The notes below the pieces were generated by a model that made no database searches, had not been told where the DNA came from, and was given only the letters and a program-made list of their open reading frames with translations. 64,000 nucleotides of DNA from Aestuariibacter sp. (GTDB taxonomy: Bacteria > Pseudomonadota > Gammaproteobacteria > Enterobacterales > Alteromonadaceae): positions 4,327,021 to 4,391,020 of the forward strand of contig CP051238.1 in assembly GCA_017794925.1 (NCBI GenBank), given 5' to 3'. The position numbers and the translations under genes are program-made. Below, piece after piece: positions 43,513-52,210 of the stretch (position 1 is the first letter of the stretch; each line of letters begins with the position of its first letter).

Positions 43513-44637
43513 TCAACGTTTTTTTATCACCAGGCTGCCAATGGAATAGCCGGCACCAAATGAGCAAATCACACCCACGTCACCGGATTGCAGGTCCTGA
43601 TGATGCAGCGCAAAAGCAATCACCGACCCCGCAGAAGCGGTATTGGCGTATTCATCCAGTACGATTGGCGCTTCTTCCTGTGTTGCTTCTCTTCCTAATA
43701 AACGCTTACAAATCAGCGTATTCATATTGATGTTGGCTTGATGCAACCACCAACGGGTCACGTTTTCAGGCTGATATCCGTGCGCCTCAAGGTGCGCGCC
43801 AATGTGATCGGCTGCCATTGGGCACACTTCTTTAAATACTTTTCGCCCGGCCTGATGGAACAACTTGTCCGGACCGAATGGGTCGGCGTCATTGGCCCGG
43901 CTAATATAACCGAAGTTAGAACGGATATTATTCGAAAACACCGTTTTAGCCTTGGTGCTTAAAATATCAAAAGCCCGCTCTGTCGATACGGTCTCTGTTG
44001 ACTCCAGCACGGTGGCTGTCGCAACATCGCCAAAAATAAAATGACTATCGCGATCGGTATAATTGATTTGTGGTGACACCAACTCCGGGTTAATCACTAA
44101 CACACATTTGGCATTTCCGGATGCAATCATTTCCCACGCCCGGTGCATACCGAAGGTGGCCGCTGAACAGGCCACCAGCATATCAAATCCAAAACCGTCT
44201 ATGCCCAGTGCTTCCTGAACTTCAATAGCAATCGCCGGGTACGCCCGTTGGGTATATGCACAAGATACAATAACAGCGTCTACGTCTGCGGCCGTTTTAT
44301 TGGCATCAGCAAGGGCGAGTTTGGCAGCCTCTATGGCGATTTCAGCCTGGTTAGACATCTCGTCTTCGGCCCGTTCAGGGATCGCAGGGCGCATACGGTT
44401 AACGTCAAGCGCGCCTTCTTTACAGTATATGTAGCGACTCTTTATCCCGGATGCTTTTTCGATAAATTCAGCGCTGGAGTGCGGCTTTGCAGCAACCGCA
44501 CCGGAGGCAATCTCAGCGTCGTGCTCTGCATTGTACGCATCAGCCCAAGCATTATAACTTTCAACTAACTCTTCATTGGTGATTTTATTGGGCGGTGTCC
44601 ACAGGCCAACACCACTTAACACTACGGATGAATTCAT
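43513..44637 (-). CDS. beta-ketoacyl-ACP synthase III-like enzyme (FabH2 / PA3286 type)
   Basis: 374 residues, thiolase fold. Catalytic triad visible: Cys in VACSAATFG, His in WWLHQANINMN, Asn in EYANTASAGS. Length and motifs (EKASGIKSRYIY, DRDSHFIFGDVATA, SFGAGYSIGSLVIKKR) match from memory the Pseudomonas aeruginosa PA3286 group better than housekeeping FabH (about 320 residues). PA3286 condenses octanoyl-CoA from beta-oxidation with malonyl-ACP, shunting degradation products into synthesis. The start is the ATG at 44637; the frame's six extra codons lack a ribosome site. It stands between the chemosensory and prs genes, with 164 bp upstream and 48 bp downstream. Confidence 0.85.
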   Translation of the reverse strand: MNSSVVLSGVGLWTPPNKITNEELVESYNAWADAYNAEHDAEIASGAVAAKPHSSAEFIEKASGIKSRYIYCKEGALDVNRMRPAIPERAEDEMSNQAEIAIEAAKLALADANKTAADVDAVIVSCAYTQRAYPAIAIEVQEALGIDGFGFDMLVACSAATFGMHRAWEMIASGNAKCVLVINPELVSPQINYTDRDSHFIFGDVATATVLESTETVSTERAFDILSTKAKTVFSNNIRSNFGYISRANDADPFGPDKLFHQAGRKVFKEVCPMAADHIGAHLEAHGYQPENVTRWWLHQANINMNTLICKRLLGREATQEEAPIVLDEYANTASAGSVIAFALHHQDLQSGDVGVICSFGAGYSIGSLVIKKR

Positions 44638-44801
44638 ATTATTTTTCTGTCTCAATTCAGTCTCGCACTACATACGCAATAAACCATGCAGCGCTGTTAG
44701 ATTCGCTTAAGCTTATACTTTTGACACAGAAAAGTCATGATCTGGTATCGATGTTTAACAGATGTGTCGCTAAATTGACCGCTCGGTTTATGCTATTCGG
44801 G

Positions 44802-45413
44802 CTAAGCGCGTTTTGCCTGATTACGAGCTTCACTAAAAATAAGCTTCTGCCTGTGTTGTTGTTCGCGTTCAAGAATCGTCGTGTTGTTGTATCGGCGAAT
44901 ACGCTTCATACAGACATCCCCTGATGCAGGGGTGTAATAAATTTTGCGCGCATAGTCCTGACACAAATCCTGCCCGACAACAGGGATGCCTGTTTTCGCC
45001 AGAAAACCCTCCACAAACGCCGCATTGGTCTGGCCAACGTCACATTTATTAAAGCCGTTTAGCACTTTTCCGCCACCAAACACTTTTGCTTCCAAGCGGT
45101 CTCTGCGTCCCCCCAACCGCTCTAGTTCTTCTATCAGTATTGTCATAGCGTGCAGACCGTATTTGGTTGCTGCACTCCGCCCACGAGCATCTGCCCGGGT
45201 TGCTTCGGGGAGCATAAAATGATTCATCCCGCCCACTTTCGCAATAGGATCACGAATGCAGGCTGCCACACAGGAACCAAGGACGGTTACAATCAGTTTG
45301 TCTGCACTGGTCGCAAAATATTGCCCGGGTAGTAATTTAACGGCATCGCGATTAAAGCGGGTGTCAAAGTACGAAATCGGTGATTCATCAAACTCGCCAA
45401 ACTGGTCATGCAT
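44802..45413 (-). CDS. cheD: chemoreceptor glutamine deamidase CheD
   Basis: 203 residues. CheD converts specific receptor glutamines to glutamates and in some bacteria also binds CheC. The catalytic Cys is in VLGSCVAACIRD and the His in GGMNHFMLP; the family Thr lies in DVGQTNAAFVEGFL. It is the last gene of the chemosensory operon, 4 bp from cheR. Usually cheB follows cheD in this gene order; here it does not. Confidence 0.93.
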   Translation of the reverse strand: MHDQFGEFDESPISYFDTRFNRDAVKLLPGQYFATSADKLIVTVLGSCVAACIRDPIAKVGGMNHFMLPEATRADARGRSAATKYGLHAMTILIEELERLGGRRDRLEAKVFGGGKVLNGFNKCDVGQTNAAFVEGFLAKTGIPVVGQDLCQDYARKIYYTPASGDVCMKRIRRYNNTTILEREQQHRQKLIFSEARNQAKRA

Positions 45414-45417
45414 GATG

Positions 45418-46248
45418 TCATTTCACAGGACGATAGAGGGTTTTCCCCATCGGACGTACAAGGTTTGACTGTAAATTAAAATTCTCAGAGTGCCCGGCTA
45501 CATACATACCTTCTGCAGGTAACAGATCGACCATCCGCGCAAGCAACCTGAGTTGAGTCTCTTTATCAAAATAAATCATCACATTGCGGCAAAAAATTAC
45601 ATTGACCTCTTGCTTAAATCCCCAGTCTGGCTGGTGCAGGTTGATTTGCTTAAAGGTGATCATATTTTTTAGTTCGTCAACCACCCTTACCTTACCGCTA
45701 TTCTGGCCGGTACCTCTGTGGAAAAACTGTTGCTTGCGACAGGTGTCCAGCTTTTCTATGCTTTTTGCAGCATAGACACCACGTTTCGCAGTCGCCAATA
45801 CATTGCTGTCTATGTCTGATGCGATGATCCTGACCGGTGGCTTGTAGGTGCCATACACTTCGGCCACTACCATCGCGATAGAATAAGGCTCTTCCCCTGT
45901 ACTGCTGGCCGCACACCAGATGGTGTGCGTGTCAGGGTGTTCATGTAAATAACGCGCCAGTGCGTCAAAGTGATGTGGCTCCCTGAAGAACGACGTCAAA
46001 TTAGTCGTAAGTGCGTTGATGAACTGCTCTTGCTCTACCGATGACGCTTCAACTACAGCCAGATATTTGCTGAAACTGTCGATATTTAATGCTCTTAACC
46101 GTCTGGCCAACCGACTGTACACCATGCCATCTTTTGAATCTGCAAGGCGGATGCCCGCCATGCTCATCAACGTCTTACGCACTTTTTCAAAATCGTGGCG
46201 GTGAAACACAAACTCTCGTTCAACCGCCGGAGAGACGACCGCATTCAT
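45418..46248 (-). CDS. cheR: chemotaxis protein methyltransferase CheR
   Basis: 276 residues. An N-terminal helical domain binds receptors (FEKVRKTLMSMAGIRLADSKDGMVYSRL). The SAM-dependent domain has IWCAASSTGEEPYSIAM and VIFCRNVMIYFDKETQ. CheR methylates receptor glutamates. The ATG at 46248 overlaps the stop of the preceding receptor gene as TAATG, so the two are translated together. That receptor ends in a CheR-docking-like pentapeptide. Confidence 0.95.
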   Translation of the reverse strand: MNAVVSPAVEREFVFHRHDFEKVRKTLMSMAGIRLADSKDGMVYSRLARRLRALNIDSFSKYLAVVEASSVEQEQFINALTTNLTSFFREPHHFDALARYLHEHPDTHTIWCAASSTGEEPYSIAMVVAEVYGTYKPPVRIIASDIDSNVLATAKRGVYAAKSIEKLDTCRKQQFFHRGTGQNSGKVRVVDELKNMITFKQINLHQPDWGFKQEVNVIFCRNVMIYFDKETQLRLLARMVDLLPAEGMYVAGHSENFNLQSNLVRPMGKTLYRPVK

Positions 46249-49200
46249 TAGAACATCTCCCACTCATCGTCCATAGCCTGTGCAGGTTTCAGGGCCTTCT
46301 TAGTGGCGGGAATCGGCGGGTGAGCATAACCATTCACAGCTGGCTTAGCCATTGATATCGTTGGTTTTCTGGTTAACGATGGCACGGTAATGGGAGCCTT
46401 CGACGACACACTATTGTCCAATCTGAAGGTTGTCACACGGTCAGACAGCTGACCGGCCTGATGTCGCAGGCTTTCTGCAGCGGCGGCGGCTTCTTCCACC
46501 AATGCCGCATTTTGCTGCGTCATTTCGTCCATCTGCACGACGGCTTTGCTGACTTCATCAATGCCTGACGCTTGTTCAACCGACGCCGCTGCAATTTCTG
46601 ACATAATGTCATTCACGCGCTTAATCGCAGTGACCACATCGTCCATGGTCTTACCTGACCGATTCACCAAATCATTACCTGTTGTGATTTTGGTGACCGA
46701 GTCAGAAATCAGCTCTTTGATGTCTTTAGCGGCCTCTGCCGAGCGCTGTGCCAATGTTCGGACTTCGCTGGCCACAACCGCAAATCCGCGACCTTGTTCA
46801 CCCGCGCGCGCGGCTTCCACGGCGGCATTCAATGCCAGAATGTTGGTTTGGAACGCAATGCCGTCAATAACACCGATAATGTCTGAAATCCGCTGAGCTG
46901 ACGCATTGATGGCAGACATCGTATCCACGACCTGCTTAATCATGTCTCCGCCTTCGGCTGCGACTGTACATGCCTGTGACGCCAGATTGTTAGCTTGTTC
47001 TGCGTTTTCTGCGTTCAGTTTTACCGTACCGTTCAGCTCTTCCATGCTGGACGAAGTCTCTTCAAGACTCGATGCCTGCTGTTCGGTACGCGACGATAAA
47101 TCTGCATTACCCGTCGCAATTTCAGATGATGCAGTGTTAATGGTTTCTACGGCTTCGTTAATTTCACCAATGGTGTTCCGCATATTGTGAATAAACTGGT
47201 TAATCGCTTCGCCCAGTACCTTGAAGTCACCTTCGAACTCATGCTCAATACCGCAGGTCAGGTCACCGTCAGCCAGCTTGGTCATGACATCCCTGACATC
47301 TGATATGGTCGTGCGCATGTCACGAATGAATTGGTCAGTTGCAATACCCAGTTCCTTGAACTCGCCTTCGAACTCCTGCTCAATCTTGCAGTTCAGGTCG
47401 CCCTTGGCCAACTGGGTCATAATATGCTTTATTTCATTCACTGCCTTGGTTCTGGCTGTAACATCGGTAGCAAATTTAACCACGCGGAACGGTTTGCCGT
47501 TTTGATCGAGGATAGGGTTATAAGTCGCCTGAATCCAGATTTCCCGGCCGCCTTTGGCAATGCGCTTAAACTCACCTGACGCATAAGTACCTTTGTTAAG
47601 GCTTTCCCAGAAGGCTTTGTATTCCGCACTAGTCTTATACTCATTAGCCACAAACATACTGTGGTGCTTGCCCTTAATTTCGTCGAGGCTATAACCAAGT
47701 GCTGCCAGGAAATTGTCGTTGGCATTAATGATCGTGCCATCGAGTTCAAACTCAATGACAGCCTGAGACTTGCCAATGGCATCCAGTTGACCTTCAAAAT
47801 ACGCATTTTTGCGTTTTTCTGCCGTAATGTCGGTAGCAAATTTCACGACTTTGAAGACCTTGCCTTCCATATCAAGGATGGGGTTATAGGAAGCCTGAAT
47901 CCAGATCTCCTCGCCGCTGCGTGTGATACGCTTAAATTCCCCGGCAACGAATTTACCCTGCGCCAGCGATGACCAGAATGACTTGTAATCCGCACTGTTC
48001 TGAGTCGCAACATCCACAAACATGCGGTGATGCTGGCCTTTAATTTCTTCCTGCGTGTAACCCACAGCGTCGAGGAAGTTTTGATTTGCTTCGAGAATCG
48101 TACCGTCTGGTTTAAACGCAATTACAGCCTGGGACTTCCCGATAGCATCAATCTGCCCTGAAAAATCAGCAGCCTGGTATTTTTCCGCAGTCACGTCAGA
48201 GGCGTATTTGACCACTTTGAATGGCTTACCTTCCAGATCCATGATGGGGTTGTAACTGGCCTGGATCCAGATGTCTTTTCCGCCTTTACCCACTCGCTGA
48301 AACTCACCGCTATAGAACTGGCCGGCTTTAAGAGATTGCCAAAACGCTTTGTACTCATCAGAAGCTGCATAGCCGGCTTTAACAAACATGCTGTGATGCT
48401 TACCCTGAATTTCATCCAGCGCGTAACCTAAGGTTGTCAAAAAGTTTTCATTGGCATCCAGAATATTGCCGTTAAGGTCAAATTCAATAATTGCCTGGGA
48501 CTTGCTGATTGCAGAAATTTGACCGTTATAATTAGCGTTGATCAGTTTGTCCTGAGTGACGTCCGTAGCAAATTTTACAACCCGAATTACCGCGCCGTTG
48601 TCGTCGAATATGGGATTGTATGAGGCCTGAATCCAGAATGGCTTCCCTTGTTTGTTGAAGCGCTTGAATTCGCCCGCTTGTGCACTACCTGACTTCAACC
48701 TCTGCCAAAAATCGGCGTACTCGTTCGAATTTGCATAACCTGAATCGACAAACATACGATGATGTTTGCCTTGAATGTCTTCCAGCGTATAACCCGTTAC
48801 CTGAAGAAAGTTTGCGTTTGCCGTGTCGATTGTGCCATCCGGCAAAAACTCAATCACCGCTTGCGAGCTATCGATAGCATTTAACTTACCTTGCGCGGCT
48901 TTTGCCGGGGCTGTATCTGCCCATTCAAGAATATAGCCTTCTGACGCACCCGTTGCGTCTTGTAAAGCCGTCACCGTCAGCTGCAATGCCACGCTTCCCA
49001 CTTTGAGCGTTTCACCGCTGTTGTGATGAGCCAACCTCATGAGCAACCCCTGCCCCAAAGAGTCACAGTGCTGTCCCGGCACCAGTGTTAGTCCGCTGGT
49101 ACTTAAGAGTTGAAAACAGGCCTGGTTGGCATACGTAATGATGCCCCGATTATCCACCATCATGATACTGGCAGCACTGTTATCCAGTGCTTTTTGCTGC

Positions 49201-49262
49201 ATAACCGACAACTTTTGCGCGGCTTTTAATGCGTCTTGGTTAAATAAACTTAATACACCCAT
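46248..49262 (-). CDS. soluble chemoreceptor with one divergent and four tandem PAS domains
   Basis: 1004 residues without any transmembrane helix, so a cytoplasmic receptor. Domains: a divergent PAS (about 20-120); four tandem PAS repeats of about 122 residues each (about 126-247, 248-369, 370-491, 492-613), all with G(K/Q)HH(R/S)MFV, a GEF(K/Q)R segment and an IQA(S/T)YNPI end; two linker segments resembling HAMP units (about 614-720); and an MCP signalling domain with the tip AFQTNILALNAAVEAARAGEQGRG. The C-terminus DDEWEMF fits the xWxxF docking motif for CheR. The PAS type resembles that of the biofilm dispersion protein BdlA, where redox or oxygen sensing has been proposed. Ligand or cofactor is unknown here. 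Confidence 0.92.
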   Translation of the reverse strand: MGVLSLFNQDALKAAQKLSVMQQKALDNSAASIMMVDNRGIITYANQACFQLLSTSGLTLVPGQHCDSLGQGLLMRLAHHNSGETLKVGSVALQLTVTALQDATGASEGYILEWADTAPAKAAQGKLNAIDSSQAVIEFLPDGTIDTANANFLQVTGYTLEDIQGKHHRMFVDSGYANSNEYADFWQRLKSGSAQAGEFKRFNKQGKPFWIQASYNPIFDDNGAVIRVVKFATDVTQDKLINANYNGQISAISKSQAIIEFDLNGNILDANENFLTTLGYALDEIQGKHHSMFVKAGYAASDEYKAFWQSLKAGQFYSGEFQRVGKGGKDIWIQASYNPIMDLEGKPFKVVKYASDVTAEKYQAADFSGQIDAIGKSQAVIAFKPDGTILEANQNFLDAVGYTQEEIKGQHHRMFVDVATQNSADYKSFWSSLAQGKFVAGEFKRITRSGEEIWIQASYNPILDMEGKVFKVVKFATDITAEKRKNAYFEGQLDAIGKSQAVIEFELDGTIINANDNFLAALGYSLDEIKGKHHSMFVANEYKTSAEYKAFWESLNKGTYASGEFKRIAKGGREIWIQATYNPILDQNGKPFRVVKFATDVTARTKAVNEIKHIMTQLAKGDLNCKIEQEFEGEFKELGIATDQFIRDMRTTISDVRDVMTKLADGDLTCGIEHEFEGDFKVLGEAINQFIHNMRNTIGEINEAVETINTASSEIATGNADLSSRTEQQASSLEETSSSMEELNGTVKLNAENAEQANNLASQACTVAAEGGDMIKQVVDTMSAINASAQRISDIIGVIDGIAFQTNILALNAAVEAARAGEQGRGFAVVASEVRTLAQRSAEAAKDIKELISDSVTKITTGNDLVNRSGKTMDDVVTAIKRVNDIMSEIAAASVEQASGIDEVSKAVVQMDEMTQQNAALVEEAAAAAESLRHQAGQLSDRVTTFRLDNSVSSKAPITVPSLTRKPTISMAKPAVNGYAHPPIPATKKALKPAQAMDDEWEMF

Positions 49263-49323
49263 GATTTCACTCCATCACTCTGTGACCCTGCTGATGTACT
49301 GACACCAACAAGCAATTTTTTAA

Positions 49324-49830
49324 TTAGCCGGCGATCGCGGCAGTATGGCTGTTGTCAACGAGCGCTAACGCATCGCTGGTGATCAGCTTTTCGATATTGA
49401 CTAAAATAACCATTGAATCGTCGACATCTGCCAACCCCAGTAAATACTGACTGTCAAATGCCACACCAAAATCAGGTGGCGGCAACACGTCCGCTTCCGT
49501 TAACCGAACGACGTCGGATACACCATCCACAACAACTCCGACAATCCGGTCGTAAACGTGTAACATGATGACGATGGTGAACTCGTTGTAGGTTGGCTCA
49601 CCCACTTCAAATTTAATGCGCAAGTCAACGATCGGGACAATGTCGCCCCGTAAATTCAACACACCTTTAATAAACGACGGCGCTTTTGCGATTTTGGTTG
49701 TCGCCTCGTAACCCCGAATTTCTTTAACCGTGGTAATATCAATCGCGTAATACTCGTTACCGAGCACAAAGCTCAGGTACTCTCTTTCGTCAGATGCTAC
49801 CGGCGATTGCTGCAATGTTGCTTCTGTCAT
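49324..49830 (-). CDS. cheW: chemotaxis coupling protein CheW
   Basis: 168 residues, one CheW (SH3-like) domain: EYLSFVLGNEYYAIDITTVKEIRGYE, then GVLNLRGDIVPIVDLR and the VVVDGVSDVVRL strand. It couples receptors to CheA. The ATG at 49830 was chosen: it sits 7 nt after GAGG and overlaps the cheA stop as ATGA. The ATG at 49836 is only one base from that site. Confidence 0.95.
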   Translation of the reverse strand: MTEATLQQSPVASDEREYLSFVLGNEYYAIDITTVKEIRGYEATTKIAKAPSFIKGVLNLRGDIVPIVDLRIKFEVGEPTYNEFTIVIMLHVYDRIVGVVVDGVSDVVRLTEADVLPPPDFGVAFDSQYLLGLADVDDSMVILVNIEKLITSDALALVDNSHTAAIAG

Positions 49831-51794
49831 GCGCATGCCTCTTGTTTAATGGTGTCCTGGCAGGTTTGAGCAATAGAGTCGGCGTCAAGAATAAGCGCGA
49901 CCTTGCCATCCCCCATGATTGTTGCACCGGCAACGCCGGCGACTTTGCGATAATGTTTTTCAAGACTTTTGATGACTACCTGCTGCTGCCCCATCAGTGC
50001 ATCTACCTGGATACCAAAGCGCTTCTTACCACTTTCCAGCAGCACAACAATACTCTCGGCCGGTTCTTCAATGGCGCCATCGATATCCATCAGTTCGTGC
50101 ATTGCCACTAATGGCCAGTACTCGCCTCGGATCCATAACAGGTTGTCATTGCTTAATGTTTGTAACTGCTCAGGTTTTGGTTGAAATGATTCGATGATAT
50201 TGAGCAAAGGCACAACAAATATCTGGTCGCCAACAGCCACGCACATACCATCTACAATGGCCAGCGTGAGTGGCAAATGAATGTTAAATGACGATCCTTC
50301 ACCCACTTTGGATTCAATTTCTATGCGGCCGCCAATCGACTCGATGTTACGTCTAACCACATCCATACCGACTCCCCGTCCGGACACATCAGTCACTTCT
50401 GAGGCCGTAGAAAAGCCAGGCTCAAATATCAGTTTCCAGATATCGCTGTCAGGCATGTCATCGGAATGAATCAAGCCATTTTCCATGGCTTTATTCAAAA
50501 TCCGCTCTCGGTTTAATCCGGCACCATCATCCTGAATACTAATAATAATGCTGCTGCCTTTTTGCGCTGCACTCAACACCACAGTGCCGGTCTCAGGCTT
50601 ACCCGCTGCACGACGGACTTCTGGTGACTCAACCCCGTGGTCGATGCTGTTGCGAACCAAATGCGTCAGAGGGTCCACCAGCTTTTCAATCAGACTTTTG
50701 TCGATTTCAGTCGCCCCGCCTTCAATCACTAACTTGACCTGCTTGCCGAGTTTTTGCGACAAGTCTCGTACCACGCGGGGGAAACGATTGAAGGTCATAT
50801 TGACCGGTAACATGCGCATAGACATGACCGATTCCTGAATTTCCCGGGTATTTCGCTGTAGCTCATCAATCGCGGCTTGCAGCATTTCGCCGGCTTTTCC
50901 GTCAACTTCATTGCCAATCATAGACAGCATGGATTGTGTAATAACCAGCTCGCCGACCAGGTTTACCATGCCATCAATTTTGTAGGTATCCACACGAATA
51001 GAGCCCGATTCTTTCTGCGCGGAAGGTTTAGTATGAGAGGCCGACTTTGCTTTTGAAATGGGGGTTACTTTAGGCGCATTTACTGCGGGAGAAATCACGG
51101 TAGACGGGCTTGATTCCTTAACCGCAGAAACCGGTTCCACATCAACATCATCGAACAACCCAAATCCTTCAATATCGTTCAGGTCACCACTTTCTGTTTG
51201 TTCCGCAATCAGCTGCTTTACAGACTCTGTGGCCGGTGATACATCAGCACCGAATGCCAGATCGCCAAACAAGTCGTCAGTAGTGTCGGCTTCTGGCGAG
51301 ACATCGTCAATGTCATAGAAAAAGCCAAAACCATCGTCTTCTTCGCACGATTCTGCAGAAACAGTCGTAACCTCGGCACTTACCGCAGAAGCAGTTTGCT
51401 CCACTTCTGCGGTAAGTACGGCCTCTAATTTCGCGATCCCCGTCTCAATGTCATCAGACGGCAACTCGCTACCCTGCATGTATGCCTGCAAGGTCGCTTT
51501 GAGGACATCCACAGTTTCCAGAAACAAATCAACGATCTCTACCGACAGATTCATTGTTTGATTACGAGCGCGATCCAACAGGGTTTCCATAACGTGCGTC
51601 AAGCCGGTTAGGGCGTTAAGACCAAAGATGCCGCTGCCACCTTTTATCGAATGTGCCGCCCGAAAAATACTGTTTAACTCTTCAGCATCCGGGCACTCAA
51701 CGTCCAGCGTCATCAGTAGCTCTTCCATTGCCTGTAAGTGTTCATTGCTCTCGTCAAAAAACACCGCGTGGAACTGTTCTAGATCAACACTCAT
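49827..51794 (-). CDS. cheA: chemotaxis histidine kinase CheA
   Basis: 655 residues. An N-terminal Hpt domain has phosphorylated His48 in AAHSIKGGSG. Next is an acidic, low-complexity linker (about 130-260) with no recognisable P2 domain, then dimerisation, ATPase (LVRNSIDHGVESPEVR, QDDGAGLNRERIL, GRGVGMDVVRRNIESIGG) and CheW-like domains. It phosphorylates CheY in response to receptor arrays. Overlap with cheW and a 25-bp gap after cheY indicate one operon. Confidence 0.95.
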   Translation of the reverse strand: MSVDLEQFHAVFFDESNEHLQAMEELLMTLDVECPDAEELNSIFRAAHSIKGGSGIFGLNALTGLTHVMETLLDRARNQTMNLSVEIVDLFLETVDVLKATLQAYMQGSELPSDDIETGIAKLEAVLTAEVEQTASAVSAEVTTVSAESCEEDDGFGFFYDIDDVSPEADTTDDLFGDLAFGADVSPATESVKQLIAEQTESGDLNDIEGFGLFDDVDVEPVSAVKESSPSTVISPAVNAPKVTPISKAKSASHTKPSAQKESGSIRVDTYKIDGMVNLVGELVITQSMLSMIGNEVDGKAGEMLQAAIDELQRNTREIQESVMSMRMLPVNMTFNRFPRVVRDLSQKLGKQVKLVIEGGATEIDKSLIEKLVDPLTHLVRNSIDHGVESPEVRRAAGKPETGTVVLSAAQKGSSIIISIQDDGAGLNRERILNKAMENGLIHSDDMPDSDIWKLIFEPGFSTASEVTDVSGRGVGMDVVRRNIESIGGRIEIESKVGEGSSFNIHLPLTLAIVDGMCVAVGDQIFVVPLLNIIESFQPKPEQLQTLSNDNLLWIRGEYWPLVAMHELMDIDGAIEEPAESIVVLLESGKKRFGIQVDALMGQQQVVIKSLEKHYRKVAGVAGATIMGDGKVALILDADSIAQTCQDTIKQEACA

Positions 51795-51819
51795 AATTGC
51801 ACCTGCGACTGTTCGGGAT

Positions 51820-52185
51820 TTACCCGAACACCTTGTTCATGACGTTGAGCAGAACAACAGGAGAAAAAGGCTTTGTCATCCAACCTGTTGCCCCCACCGC
51901 TTTTCCTCGTTGCTTCATGTCATTACCAGCCTCTGTGGTTAGCACCACAATAGGCGTGCGCTCAAATGTCACCATATCGCGCAGGGATTGAATCAATGTT
52001 AAACCGTCCATACGCGGCATATTCTGGTCAGTAAGCACAAAGTCAAACCGTGAAAACTTGCACTTTTCAAGGGCATCCTGGCCGTCTTCAGCCAATGTGA
52101 CATCGAACCTTGCCGTTTTCAGTGTGGTTTCTACCATTCGACGGATTGAGACTGAATCATCAACAACTAAGATATGTTTAGTCAT
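51820..52185 (-). CDS. cheY: chemotaxis response regulator CheY
   Basis: 121 residues, single receiver domain: Asp9-Asp10, phospho-acceptor Asp53 (LTDQNMPRMDG), a Thr in VVLTTEAGND and Lys in WMTKPFSP. There is no output domain, so it acts by protein binding. The start at 52185 (MTKHILVVDD) is 8 nt after TAGGAG, the last of three successive ATG codons. It is encoded between a receptor gene and cheA. Confidence 0.94.
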   Translation of the reverse strand: MTKHILVVDDSVSIRRMVETTLKTARFDVTLAEDGQDALEKCKFSRFDFVLTDQNMPRMDGLTLIQSLRDMVTFERTPIVVLTTEAGNDMKQRGKAVGATGWMTKPFSPVVLLNVMNKVFG

Positions 52186-52210
52186 CATCATTACTCCTAC
52201 TGCGTTTTGG

